From: Ralstonia pickettii
GTDB taxonomy: Bacteria > Pseudomonadota > Gammaproteobacteria > Burkholderiales > Burkholderiaceae
Length of the DNA stretch: 64,000 bases
NCBI RefSeq assembly: GCF_001699815.1
Contig: NZ_MCGB01000074.1
Location: 34,790-98,789, forward strand
Direction of reading: 5' to 3'
Shown: positions 37,051 through 44,666 of the stretch, piece after piece
How positions within the stretch are numbered: position 1 is the first letter of the stretch
Layout of the letters: each line of letters starts with the position of its first letter
Notes under the pieces: generated by a model
Seen by the model: only the letters and a program-made list of their open reading frames with translations
Told to the model about the DNA's origin: nothing
Databases searched by the model: none
Program-made: the position numbers and the translations under genes

Positions 37051-37464
37051 TCATGGGGTTTGCTTCCGTTTCGGCATCAGGCCGTTAGCCGCGGATCTAG
37101 CCTTGCCCGAATTGGAGCGCGGCCCCGTCGACATCCCGCCGTGCAATTTGCATCGACCGTTGCGGTAGATCGCCGTCATCTTGCAGGGCGTGCCGGCGCG
37201 CGTTCGGGCACCGCAGGTCATCCCGCACAGTTCCTCAGGGAATACCGGATAAGACGGCAGTGGGGCCCGACTCCAGCCGCGCCGGGGTGACAAACGAGAG
37301 CTCAGAAACCGCTCATACTCTGCGCGCTCGATCGCAGCACGCTCAGCTCGCACGGCGTCACATTCAACGTAATGCGCTCTCAGCCGCTTCCGTTTTTCGT
37401 CGTCGCCCATGGCTAGCCTTTGGGTCGCGGTGAGTGCGCCGAATGGTTTGTCTTGGTCGCTCAT
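37051..37464 (-). CDS. Phage-type Cys/HGG-motif protein, copy 2
   Basis: A 137-residue protein from ATG 37464. The N-terminal half is highly charged and helical (GDDEKRKRLRAHYVECDAVRAERAAIERAEYERF). The C-terminus TCGARTRAGTPCKMTAIYRN then GRCKLHGGMSTGPRSNSGKARS repeats the motif of the neighbouring gene 36387-36905. So the two proteins share the metal-binding module at opposite ends of different helical parts. The function is unknown. Confidence 0.6.
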   Translation of the reverse strand: MSDQDKPFGALTATQRLAMGDDEKRKRLRAHYVECDAVRAERAAIERAEYERFLSSRLSPRRGWSRAPLPSYPVFPEELCGMTCGARTRAGTPCKMTAIYRNGRCKLHGGMSTGPRSNSGKARSAANGLMPKRKQTP

Positions 37465-37513
37465 AGGGACTCTCGGTTTGGGAGTTGAGGCCCGCGCATG
37501 GCGGGCTTCTGCC

Positions 37514-39013
37514 TCAGAAGGTGTAGCCAACCACGCCGAGCGTGAAGTTGGCGGTACCGGTGTTGATGCTGCTCGTGTAGTAGACGGTTTGCGGCGTATT
37601 GAGCTGAACCAACACGTTCGCGTTGGCACCATTGCCGCCGCCAGCAACTGCGCTAACACCGCTGCCACCGGTGCCGGCAGCATCTGGGTAGATCGAAAGA
37701 GTTACCGCTGCCGACGCCACCGCTTGCCCACTGTTCGGCACCGCGCCGCAGCTACCAATCATGCTAGATGCGTTTGGCGGCACGGCGCTGGAGATGCTGA
37801 GACTAGTCGGGCTTGCTTGTGTTGTACCGGTGCTCAGAACCGTCACGATGCCGCGCATAACCGTCCGACCAATCTGCGTGCCAGTGATGAATTGCGAGGA
37901 GGCGTTCGTCGGCCACACCGACACCAACGCCGATGCGGTGTAGCCAGCGGGCATGTTGACGCCGCCGTACACTTCGGGTTGCTTGCCGCTAGTGGCGTTT
38001 GTTGCCAAAAGAGCCGAAGCTGCAGTCGTCGGGTTGTAGATCGCATACAGCGCCACATACCCGCTTACTGGGGCCGTGCCGGTGTCCATGCCGCCGGCGC
38101 CAGTCGTTGCGAGATTGACAGACTGGTTGAAGTTCGCCAGCCGCAGCGGTGCGCCACCAAGCACTGTTTCGACAACCACTTCGTCTGCCGTGAAGCTTGC
38201 AGTCGCGGCCGCAGTAGCGACCTGCATCTTCCCGTTTCGCACCATGCCAACGACTGACCCAGTCGAATTGGCAAATGCGGTCGTTGCAAGATTCGGGGAG
38301 TTGTCGAGCTTCGCAGGCGCGACACCTTGTTGTACGCCGGTGAATGGCGTCGATCCATCAAGACGCGCGAAGCCCGGGAAGAACGGCGCACCTGAGAACT
38401 TAGAGATGTTCCCCGCCGTGATCGTCGCTTGCCCGTTCGCTACCGTGATGACCCACAGGCCGACATACCCAGCCGTGACCGCCGGCGTCGTTTGCGTACC
38501 GGTAGCCGCAGCCGTGCCGGCTACAAGTTGCAGCGATACCTGTCCAGCGCGCCGCGTCGGCTGCTGACTCCCATTGCCTGCCGGGCCATTCAACGCTTGC
38601 GCCGGGTTCGAGCTGTTGTAGTAAGGCAGAACAATGTTGTTCGTGTCCGTCTCAAGGAAGGTCGCCTGAATCAGGTAGTTCTGCGAATAGCCCGCCGTGG
38701 ACGGAGCGCTGATGGCGAAATTCTGGGCATCCATGAGAATGCCGCTCTTGACGATGCTGTGCGCCGTGTCCGCCGCGATGTCGGAGTAGACGTTCTGGTC
38801 AACGACGACATTCTGGTAAATCTGACCAGGGTTGACGTTGACGGACATCGAAGCCGGCGACGTTGGAACACACGCAAGGCCCGTCACAATAGTGCTAGTG
38901 CCAAGAATGTCGCCCGTCAGCTTGGCGATGGCGATCATCGTGGATTTATTGGTGTTCAACAGGTCAAGCGTTTGGGGTACTTGGCCGTCATAGGTGATCT
39001 GGCGATCAGTCAT
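37514..39013 (-). CDS. Phage tail fibre-like protein
   Basis: A 499-residue protein rich in Thr, Ser, Ala, Gly and Asn with short beta-type repeats, like phage tail fibres. The N-terminus MTDRQITYDGQVPQTLDLLN, then ARLDGSTPFTGVQQGVAPAK and the Gly-rich C-terminus (GTGGSGVSAVAGGGNGANANVLVQ), resemble fibre genes of Burkholderia/Ralstonia phages. It should mediate host-surface binding on a virion or tailocin. Here it stands without baseplate, sheath or chaperone genes, so it is either a remnant or a gene supplied by a satellite to a helper phage. Confidence 0.7.
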   Translation of the reverse strand: MTDRQITYDGQVPQTLDLLNTNKSTMIAIAKLTGDILGTSTIVTGLACVPTSPASMSVNVNPGQIYQNVVVDQNVYSDIAADTAHSIVKSGILMDAQNFAISAPSTAGYSQNYLIQATFLETDTNNIVLPYYNSSNPAQALNGPAGNGSQQPTRRAGQVSLQLVAGTAAATGTQTTPAVTAGYVGLWVITVANGQATITAGNISKFSGAPFFPGFARLDGSTPFTGVQQGVAPAKLDNSPNLATTAFANSTGSVVGMVRNGKMQVATAAATASFTADEVVVETVLGGAPLRLANFNQSVNLATTGAGGMDTGTAPVSGYVALYAIYNPTTAASALLATNATSGKQPEVYGGVNMPAGYTASALVSVWPTNASSQFITGTQIGRTVMRGIVTVLSTGTTQASPTSLSISSAVPPNASSMIGSCGAVPNSGQAVASAAVTLSIYPDAAGTGGSGVSAVAGGGNGANANVLVQLNTPQTVYYTSSINTGTANFTLGVVGYTF

Positions 39014-39052
39014 GTGTTTCTCCGTTTGGTTGCCTCTCCGCGGTGCTGCGCA

Positions 39053-39604
39053 TCAAATTGAGCCCTGCACCCACACAGGCACGGGATAGCCAGCGACAGT
39101 GATGTCGGAGTCATGGTCAAAAAGTAGATCGCCGGGTGCGGAGTACGGCAGGAAGACCCCTGCAACTCGGCCCAAGCGGCGCACCTCCAGCGCCGGCTTG
39201 ATCAGCGCCATGCACTGCACCCGGTAGTCAGATAGCGCTTTCTCGTACGCCTCTTTCCTCGCTTTGGCATCCTCTTGCACCCGCCGCTCGGTAATCTCGG
39301 TACATCGCTTCTCAAGTTCACCGAGCGCGCTCTGGTACCTGGTCGCTGCGGTGTCATATGCCGCCAGCGCCTCCGACCGAGCCAGCAGCGCCGAATGAAG
39401 CTCTTGGGGCAGGACCTTGCCCGGATCAGCAACGCAGCGATCGGCATCTGCTGCGGACCGGTCGAGCTTCAGCTTTGCTGCCGCCATGTCATCCAACAGC
39501 CGTTGCACGGCCTGCTCGGCAAGCCGCAGTTCGTCGCCCTCGCTCAGATGGTTTGCGTCATTGATAGCTGTCATGGGTTTGCGGGTGAGGAGTTTTTCAA
39601 GCAT
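39053..39604 (-). CDS. Coiled-coil hypothetical protein
   Basis: A 183-residue protein. Residues 20-130 are strongly helical and likely coiled coil (LAEQAVQRLLDDMAAAKLKL, LGELEKRCTEITERRVQED). A short beta-rich C-terminus follows (PVPVWVQGSI). CAGGA precedes the ATG at 39604. It lies between the dyad-repeat array and the tail-fibre gene. The family is not recognised; it could be a structural or scaffold-like phage protein. Confidence 0.55.
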   Translation of the reverse strand: MLEKLLTRKPMTAINDANHLSEGDELRLAEQAVQRLLDDMAAAKLKLDRSAADADRCVADPGKVLPQELHSALLARSEALAAYDTAATRYQSALGELEKRCTEITERRVQEDAKARKEAYEKALSDYRVQCMALIKPALEVRRLGRVAGVFLPYSAPGDLLFDHDSDITVAGYPVPVWVQGSI

Positions 39605-39650
39605 GAGCGGTCCTGATTGTTTGGCTGTGGAGTGGCATTACTAGAAGGTG

Positions 39651-39774
39651 TACGGAAACCGTATCTAGGACTGGGGGCAAAATGGGCCGGATAGATACGA
39701 TTGCCGTATCTACGGTCAGTGGCCCATATACGGAAACCGTATCTATTGAGGGGGGTCTATGTACGATTTCCGTA
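39651..39774. repeat. Four dyad iterons (TACG-N4-CCGTA)
   Basis: Four 13-bp dyads occur: TACGGAAACCGTA at 39651-39663, TACGATTGCCGTA at 39696-39708, TACGGAAACCGTA at 39729-39741 and TACGATTTCCGTA at 39762-39774. Their centres are 45, 33 and 33 bases apart, close to whole helical turns. TATCTA commonly follows. The last copy lies in the 3' end of the winged-helix gene 39743-40204; the others fill the gap after it. Regularly phased dyads beside a replication-initiator-like gene suggest an origin, a partition-like site or autoregulation. Confidence 0.75.
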
Positions 39775-40204
39775 CAGGCGACTGCGTTTTTAGAGGCGCC
39801 GGGTTCCAGTGCCGATAGGCGCCCCGTGGGAAGCCCTGCGGCTTGATGTCCAGCCCGTCTAGGTTGTCCAACGCGCACCAGCCGATTGCGTACCAACTCG
39901 CCTTGTTGGGCATACGTCCCTGCACCGTCTGGACGATCAAACCCCGATCGATCAGCTCCTGTCGCGCGCGGTTCAGTGTGTCCGGCGATTTCCAGCCGCG
40001 TTTCTCGCTCATGTAGCGCCAGGAGCAAAGCAAGGCGCCGTTGTTCCGGGTGTTGTACTGCGCGGCCATGTCGATCAGCAGCTTGACGCCGTTGGCCGAG
40101 AGCGTGACAAATGCCGGGCTGTCGATCACCGTGTGCGGAATCAACAGAATGGCGCCGCCTGCTCCGTCCCGCTTGGCTTTGGCAGTGGTGGCTCGTCTGC
40201 TCAT
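39743..40204 (-). CDS. Winged-helix DNA-binding protein, replication-initiator-like
   Basis: A 153-residue protein with a basic N-terminus (RRATTAKAKRDG) and a probable winged-helix domain (AFVTLSANGVKLLIDMAAQY, SWRYMSEKRGWKSPDTLNRA, RQELIDRGLIVQTVQGR). This layout resembles the DNA-binding part of phage and plasmid replication or copy-control proteins; the exact family is not established. Its ATG overlaps the stop codon of the upstream HTH gene (ATGA). Four dyad iterons begin inside its 3' end, which makes it the best candidate to bind them. Confidence 0.6.
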   Translation of the reverse strand: MSRRATTAKAKRDGAGGAILLIPHTVIDSPAFVTLSANGVKLLIDMAAQYNTRNNGALLCSWRYMSEKRGWKSPDTLNRARQELIDRGLIVQTVQGRMPNKASWYAIGWCALDNLDGLDIKPQGFPRGAYRHWNPAPLKTQSPVRKSYIDPPQ

Positions 40205-40536
40205 GCACTGGCGGCCTCCATCAGGTCGACGAGATCCGGCTCGCGATCCATGAGGCAGTATCGGGCCACGTTGGCATGTGAGAAGCCGTCGCTATCGACG
40301 GCAATGACCCGATCCGAGCAGATGCTGTAGCCAAGCCGGACAAGCTCTTTCACACGCTGTGCAGGATGACTGATGCCCTTGGCGCGGAGGCTGTAAGTGG
40401 TCTGGCCATCGGACTTTAGGTATTCGAGCACGCGCTTGCATTGCGCCGCGACCGACATATCCCTATCATTGACATCGGTGGTCTTCTGGGTCGCACTCTT
40501 GCAGGAGTTGCGGCCCTTTCCGTTTTTGGTGGTCAT
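40201..40536 (-). CDS. Helix-turn-helix domain protein
   Basis: A 111-residue protein. A basic N-terminus (TKNGKGRNSCKSATQ) is followed by a winged helix-type segment (AAQCKRVLEYLKSDGQTTYS, LRAKGISHPAQRVKELVRLG). It has the look of small phage regulators that follow alpA. It is coupled by ATGA overlap to the winged-helix gene and begins 11 bases after alpA, so alpA and the two HTH genes form one operon. Confidence 0.6.
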   Translation of the reverse strand: MTTKNGKGRNSCKSATQKTTDVNDRDMSVAAQCKRVLEYLKSDGQTTYSLRAKGISHPAQRVKELVRLGYSICSDRVIAVDSDGFSHANVARYCLMDREPDLVDLMEAASA

Positions 40537-40547
40537 GCGCGCGCCCC

Positions 40548-40751
40548 TTATGCCTTATATCCGGCGGGGTTTGCCAAGAACGCCTCAATGTCGCCGGCTC
40601 GCCAGCCGACAGCCCGCGGGCCTAGCTGGACCGCAGCGGGAAAGGTCCTTTCCTTGATGCGTTGGTAGATGCTCGAGCGCGAGAGCCCGGTTGCGGCTTC
40701 CACCTGCCTGCGGCGCAGGATGGTCAGTGCGGCTTGGATGTTTGCGGTCAT
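40548..40751 (-). CDS. AlpA family phage regulatory protein
   Basis: A 67-residue MerR-like transcription factor of the AlpA/Vis type. The sequence LRRRQVEAATGLSRSSIYQR then IKERTFPAAVQLGPRAVGWR and DIEAFLANP is diagnostic. In P4-type elements AlpA/Vis controls excision and late genes. GACGGAG lies upstream of the ATG. Position just inside the integrase gene fits a regulator of integrase or excision. Confidence 0.88.
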   Translation of the reverse strand: MTANIQAALTILRRRQVEAATGLSRSSIYQRIKERTFPAAVQLGPRAVGWRAGDIEAFLANPAGYKA

Positions 40752-40812
40752 GCAAAAGCTCCGTCGGCTGCCTCGGGACCATCCCGAAGCTCTGCGGAAC
40801 TGTTTGCATTAA

Positions 40813-40848
40813 GAAAAAATATTTAGAAAACAGGGAGGGTTTCTAAAT
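40813..40848 (-). terminator. AT-rich terminator overlapping the stop codon of the 40843-41631 gene
   Basis: ATTTAGAAA (40821-40829) and TTTCTAAAT (40840-40848) form a nine-base stem whose minus-strand 3' side runs into ATATTTTTTC. The stop codon TAG of the upstream gene lies within the stem. This separates that gene from the alpA operon. Confidence 0.6.
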
Positions 40849-41631
40849 TTTCGTCCTCACAGTTCTCCGCCAGCGGTGATCCGCCGTTGGTTTCTGGGGC
40901 CGCTTGACCGCTGCTTTCAGCTTTGGCACTACCTTGCGCCGAAGTGCCTTGTCTTGTTCCTTGACCTGCTGAATCAGTGCCTTGCAGTCGTCCGCATGTT
41001 CACCCTCTGATAGATATTTGCGCCAGGTTGCATCAACCTGAGAAATGCTCACCCCGGTGTTATTTGCCACCAACCGCTTGATGTGATCTGCGGCGGCTGG
41101 GGGTCGCACGCTAAAGGATGACTCCCCGCGCGCGAACCTTTCCTGCAGCACTGATGCTTGGCGGTAAATGGCGATCATCCCCTCGATGATTGCTTCTTCA
41201 AGCGTGCGAGCTTTGGAACTAGTGGGGGAATTTTCCGCATCGATCCTAAGCGCTTTCTTGACGGCGGCGTGCCCGTGTTTGCTGCTCGTATCGCCCAGAT
41301 CCAGAAGATCCCCAACAACACCATCCAGGATGCACAGGACTCGCTCTCGCAGGGTGTCCAACACCTCTGTGGATAACCTAACTTCCTGCCCATTTCCCCA
41401 GGTACTGACGTAGGCAATCATCGCTTCCCGATAGGCCGGCCAGAGCCTTTCCGCAACTCGGACGCTCTTGTAAGCTAGCCACACAAAGCGACCGTGCCCA
41501 TACGTGTCATATTTCATCAGGGCATCAGTGGCGGCCGCGATCGCGTCACCGTACCTGCCGATGTGATCCTGATTCGCCCAGAACTCTCTGTTCTGCGAAT
41601 TGATGTCGTTGGGTGTGGGAGTCGAGCCCAT
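40843..41631 (-). CDS. Hypothetical protein of the element
   Basis: A 262-residue protein from ATG 41631 (GAGGG seven bases upstream; an in-frame TTG at 41649 is less likely). It appears cytoplasmic and mainly helical (IGRYGDAIAAATDALMKYDT, LDTLRERVLCILDGVVGDLL, EEAIIEGMIAIYRQASVLQE). It ends in a Lys/Arg-rich tail (KALRRKVVPKLKAAVKRPQK) likely to touch nucleic acid. No family recognised. Position between integrase and alpA is typical of accessory or regulatory genes of P4-like islands. Confidence 0.55.
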   Translation of the reverse strand: MGSTPTPNDINSQNREFWANQDHIGRYGDAIAAATDALMKYDTYGHGRFVWLAYKSVRVAERLWPAYREAMIAYVSTWGNGQEVRLSTEVLDTLRERVLCILDGVVGDLLDLGDTSSKHGHAAVKKALRIDAENSPTSSKARTLEEAIIEGMIAIYRQASVLQERFARGESSFSVRPPAAADHIKRLVANNTGVSISQVDATWRKYLSEGEHADDCKALIQQVKEQDKALRRKVVPKLKAAVKRPQKPTADHRWRRTVRTKI

Positions 41632-41728
41632 CCTTGCGCCCTCACGCAAAGTCCCTCGAAAAAGAGAGCAGCGCCAGCGGGTGAGAGAACCCGTTTTCGA
41701 TTGGCCGATCTAGGCGCGGCTGTTACCG

Positions 41729-42976
41729 TTATGCTGCCCGGCCCTTGAGACTCACCACATTGCCGGCTGCCGATATGGCCGCCTGCCGATCGATCTCATC
41801 TGCCAAGTACTGCAGCGCCTTGCGCCGCTCCGCTTCCAGTTCGTGATGGTGGTAGCTCGCCGCCGTCTGGCTGCGCTCAGTGTGGGCAAGTAGCAGCTCA
41901 ACCACATCCCGGCTAAATCCGTGCTCGCGCAGTAGCGTCGCCGCAGTGCCACGCGTGCCGTGCGGGGAAAACTCGGGCACGCCGAAGTCCAGGCGTTTGA
42001 ACAGGTGGTTCAGCGTGGCCTCGGCCAACGGCACGCTGGCGATCTTCACCGAGGGGAGGACGTACACCCCATCGCCGCTGATCGCGCGCATGATCTCCAA
42101 CAACTCAATGGCTTGGCGCGACAGATACACACGATGTGGGCGGCGCGACTTCATCCGCTCGGCAGGGATGTCCCACTGGGCTTTGTCGAGATCGAACTCC
42201 GCCCACTTCGCGCGCAGCACCTCGGACTTGCGGCACATGCTGTAGACCAGCAGGCGCGCCGCCGCGGTGGTAGCCGGGTGTGCGCCCTGGCGCCCGAGAG
42301 CGCGCCAGAACGCGCCCAGTTCCGATTCGCTGAGGTGCCGATGGTGCTCAGCCTTGGGCACGGTGATGACGCCGCGCAGAGGAACTGCCGGATTGCTCTC
42401 TACAAGCAGCTTCTGGATGGCGTAGTTGTAGATCTGCTGAATGATGACCCGTACGCCCTCCGCGGTGTTTGGCGTGGCGCGCCGGGCCTCGATGATCTCC
42501 AGCAGGTGGGACGGCTTCACGTCTTCTAAGGCCTTGCGGCCGATGACCGGCCACACGAAACGTTCCAAGCGCGACTTGATCTGGCTGCGGTACCCCTCGG
42601 TTTTCGTAGCCAAGCGCTCATCGATCCACTTGAGGGAGAACGCCTTGAATAGCCCCTCATCCTCCTGCAGTGATTCCTTGGCCTTGCGCTCTGCCTTGTC
42701 CTGGCGCCGGTGTTCGGCCGGATCAGTGCCCTGCTCGACCATTGCCCTGTATTCGGCGTGCCGGTCGCGCGCATCAGACACGCCGATTTCGGGATAGCTC
42801 CCGATCAGCACCGATCGGCGCTTGCCCGAGAGCATGTATTGGTAGCGCCAGGCCTTCGAGCCGCCCGGGTGCACCAGGACAAACAGGCCGCCGCCGTCCG
42901 TGAGCTTGTAGGGCTGTTCCTTGGGCTTAGCGTTGTTGATACGGGTGGGCGTCAGCTTGTAGTTGAAGTGGCGCAT
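41729..42976 (-). CDS. int: P4-type tyrosine recombinase (integrase) with DUF4102 N-domain
   Basis: A 415-residue site-specific recombinase that integrates and excises the element. The N-terminal DUF4102 domain is KLTPTRINNAKPKEQPYKLT, with GGGLFVLVHPGGSKAWRYQY, followed by a SAM-like core-binding domain. The catalytic domain shows the first Arg in YSMCRKSEVLRAKW, the HGTRGTAATLLREHG box (HxxR) and LLAHTERSQTAASYHHHE with the nucleophile Tyr. I chose ATG 42976 (MRHFNYKLT) with GAGGA upstream; an upstream GTG would add 23 residues from repeat-containing DNA. It reads away from icd, with the attachment region expected just upstream. Confidence 0.93.
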   Translation of the reverse strand: MRHFNYKLTPTRINNAKPKEQPYKLTDGGGLFVLVHPGGSKAWRYQYMLSGKRRSVLIGSYPEIGVSDARDRHAEYRAMVEQGTDPAEHRRQDKAERKAKESLQEDEGLFKAFSLKWIDERLATKTEGYRSQIKSRLERFVWPVIGRKALEDVKPSHLLEIIEARRATPNTAEGVRVIIQQIYNYAIQKLLVESNPAVPLRGVITVPKAEHHRHLSESELGAFWRALGRQGAHPATTAAARLLVYSMCRKSEVLRAKWAEFDLDKAQWDIPAERMKSRRPHRVYLSRQAIELLEIMRAISGDGVYVLPSVKIASVPLAEATLNHLFKRLDFGVPEFSPHGTRGTAATLLREHGFSRDVVELLLAHTERSQTAASYHHHELEAERRKALQYLADEIDRQAAISAAGNVVSLKGRAA

Positions 42977-43087
42977 GGCAGCGATCCTCAGAAGTGAGCA
43001 CTTTGAGTATTGCTTCGCCCCCAAAATACTCCGTACAACACTCACTTAGCGCCGGATCGTACTCAATCTTTCTGGAACTCTAGAGAC
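42977..43087. other. Integrase upstream region with ACTC/GAGT repeats (probable attachment flank)
   Basis: The 111 bases between int and the icd terminator contain TGAGTATT, AATACTCC, AACACTCA and GTACTCAA: four copies of an ACTC/GAGT core in both orientations. At the other end of the element, 33238-33265 has AACACTCAG and GTACTCACTAGCGC, comparable with AACACTCACTTAGCGC here (about 43036-43051). They could be integrase arm-type sites. I could not identify a core attachment repeat with confidence. Confidence 0.4.
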
Positions 43088-43125
43088 AAAAAACCCCGGC
43101 GACACTAAGTGTACACCGGGGTTTT
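43088..43125 (-). terminator. Terminator of icd
   Basis: AAAACCCCGG and CCGGGGTTTT (43116-43125) close a hairpin with an inner ACAC/GTGT pairing, and the minus strand ends in six T residues. It lies 31 bases after the icd stop codon. Confidence 0.9.
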
Positions 43126-43155
43126 CTGGACTTTTCCGGAACACTCCGGATCAGT

Positions 43156-44406
43156 TTACATGTTGTCGATCATCACCTGACCGAAGCCCGAGCACGACAC
43201 TTGGGTCGCGCCTTCCAGCAGACGGGCGAAGTCATACGTGACCTTCTTCGACAGGATCGATTTTTCGATCGACGAGATGATCAGGTCAGCGGCTTCCGTC
43301 CAGCCCATGTGACGCAGCATCATTTCGGCCGACAGGATTTCCGAACCGGGGTTCACGTAATCCTTGCCTGCGTACTTCGGTGCCGTGCCGTGGGTGGCTT
43401 CGAACATGGCAACGGAGTCGCTCAGGTTCGCGCCCGGGGCGATGCCGATACCGCCGACTTGCGCAGCCAGAGCGTCGGAGATGTAGTCGCCGTTCAGGTT
43501 CAGCGTTGCCACCACCGAGTACTCGGCCGGACGCAGCAGGATCTGCTGCAGGAAGGCGTCGGCAATCGCGTCCTTGACGATGATTTCCTTGCCCGTCTTC
43601 GGGTTCTTGAACTTGCACCACGGGCCGCCGTCGATCAGCTCGGCGCCGAATTCCTTCTGTGCCAGCGCGTAGGCCCAGTCACGGAAGCCACCTTCCGTGA
43701 ACTTCATGATGTTGCCCTTGTGCACGATCGTGACCGACGGCTTGTCGTTGTCGATCGCGTACTGAATGGCCTTGCGCACCAGACGCTCGGTGCCTTCGCG
43801 CGAAACCGGCTTCACGCCGATGCCCGACGTTTCCGGGAAGCGAATCTTCTTGACGCCGAATTCGTCTTGCAGAATCTTGATCAGCTTCTTGGCCTTGTCG
43901 CTCTGGGCTTCGAATTCGATACCGGCGTAGATGTCTTCCGAGTTCTCGCGGAAGATGACCATGTCGGTCTTCTCCGGCTCTTTGACCGGCGAAGGCACGC
44001 CCTTGAAGTAGCGCACCGGGCGCAGGCAGACGTAGAGGTCCAGCTCCTGGCGCAGCGCCACGTTCAGCGAACGGATGCCGCCGCCCACCGGCGTCGTCAG
44101 CGGGCCCTTGATGGACACCACGTAGTCCTTCAGGACTTGCAGGGTTTCTTCCGGCAGCCACACGTCCGGGCCGTACACCTTGGTCGACTTCTCGCCGGCG
44201 TAGATTTCCATCCAGGAAATCTTGCGCTCGCCCTTGTAAGCCTTCTCAACCGCTGCGTCGACCACCTTGATCATCACCGGGGTGATGTCGAAGCCGGTGC
44301 CGTCACCTTCGATGTAAGGAATGATCGGGTTGTTCGGAACGTTGAGGGAGAAGTCTTGGTTGACGGTGATCTTCTCGCCGGCCGGGACCTTGATGTGTTG
44401 ATACAT
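43156..44406 (-). CDS. icd: NADP-dependent isocitrate dehydrogenase
   Basis: A 416-residue homodimeric TCA-cycle enzyme oxidising isocitrate to 2-oxoglutarate with NADP. Length and sequence follow the E. coli type. [20 protein letters not shown] contains the substrate-binding Ser that the AceK kinase phosphorylates in relatives. [32 protein letters not shown] and [20 protein letters not shown] (metal-binding Asp residues) are visible. [16 protein letters not shown] marks the C-terminal NADP site. The integrated element lies right after its terminator. In E. coli, phage 21 and e14 also target icd, but here the coding end appears uninterrupted. Confidence 0.97.
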   Translation of the reverse strand: MYQHIKVPAGEKITVNQDFSLNVPNNPIIPYIEGDGTGFDITPVMIKVVDAAVEKAYKGERKISWMEIYAGEKSTKVYGPDVWLPEETLQVLKDYVVSIKGPLTTPVGGGIRSLNVALRQELDLYVCLRPVRYFKGVPSPVKEPEKTDMVIFRENSEDIYAGIEFEAQSDKAKKLIKILQDEFGVKKIRFPETSGIGVKPVSREGTERLVRKAIQYAIDNDKPSVTIVHKGNIMKFTEGGFRDWAYALAQKEFGAELIDGGPWCKFKNPKTGKEIIVKDAIADAFLQQILLRPAEYSVVATLNLNGDYISDALAAQVGGIGIAPGANLSDSVAMFEATHGTAPKYAGKDYVNPGSEILSAEMMLRHMGWTEAADLIISSIEKSILSKKVTYDFARLLEGATQVSCSGFGQVMIDNM

Positions 44407-44581
44407 GGACGACTCCAGTGCAGACCGCAGGTTAGCGGGTGGACGGTGGGGATTGACAGCACAGCGCGCCGCTCACGGGTTGGCCGGCGTGGCGCGCTGC
44501 AGTGAACTGGCGATTCTAACGGCCTACGGTGACGCTCTCACGATGCACCGCACAAATCACGCATCTCGCGCAAGCCGCAAC

Positions 44582-44593
44582 TCTTATATAAGA
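44582..44593. promoter_or_regulatory. Palindrome upstream of icd
   Basis: TCTTATATAAGA is a perfect 12-bp palindrome about 175 bases before the icd start, in an otherwise unassigned gap (44407-44666). It contains TATAA on both strands and could be a -10 element or an operator. No regulator can be named. Confidence 0.35.
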
Positions 44594-44666
44594 CACAAGA
44601 GTGAATTCCGCATTATGCCGGAAAATTTCACCATCCGCCATACTGCCGCACGCATCGGGGCGGCTG

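Larger units (their letters stand above)
32399..43087. mobile_element. Integrated satellite-like / prophage-derived element next to icd
   Basis: Between the DUF4126 gene and the icd terminator lie about 10.7 kb of accessory DNA. It carries a P4-type integrase at the icd edge, an AlpA-like regulator, HTH proteins, dyad iterons, a tail-fibre-like gene, Cys/HGG proteins, operator-rich control regions and a C4-like antisense RNA with an Icd-like frame. No capsid, portal, large terminase, primase or conjugation gene is visible. Related species keep the clp-csp block close to icd, so insertion here is plausible. Exact ends are unproven: I found no long direct repeat, only a shared 13-mer (AAAAAACCCCGGC at 33098-33110 and 43088-43100). 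Confidence 0.75.

Noticed and set aside
32450..43085. CTCTAG near both ends of the element as an attachment repeat
   Set aside because: Only six bases are shared and flanks differ; this is within chance.
43156..44406. Integration into the 3' end of icd as in E. coli phage 21 or e14
   Set aside because: icd is complete and its own terminator follows; no duplicated icd 3' segment exists at the other end of the element.
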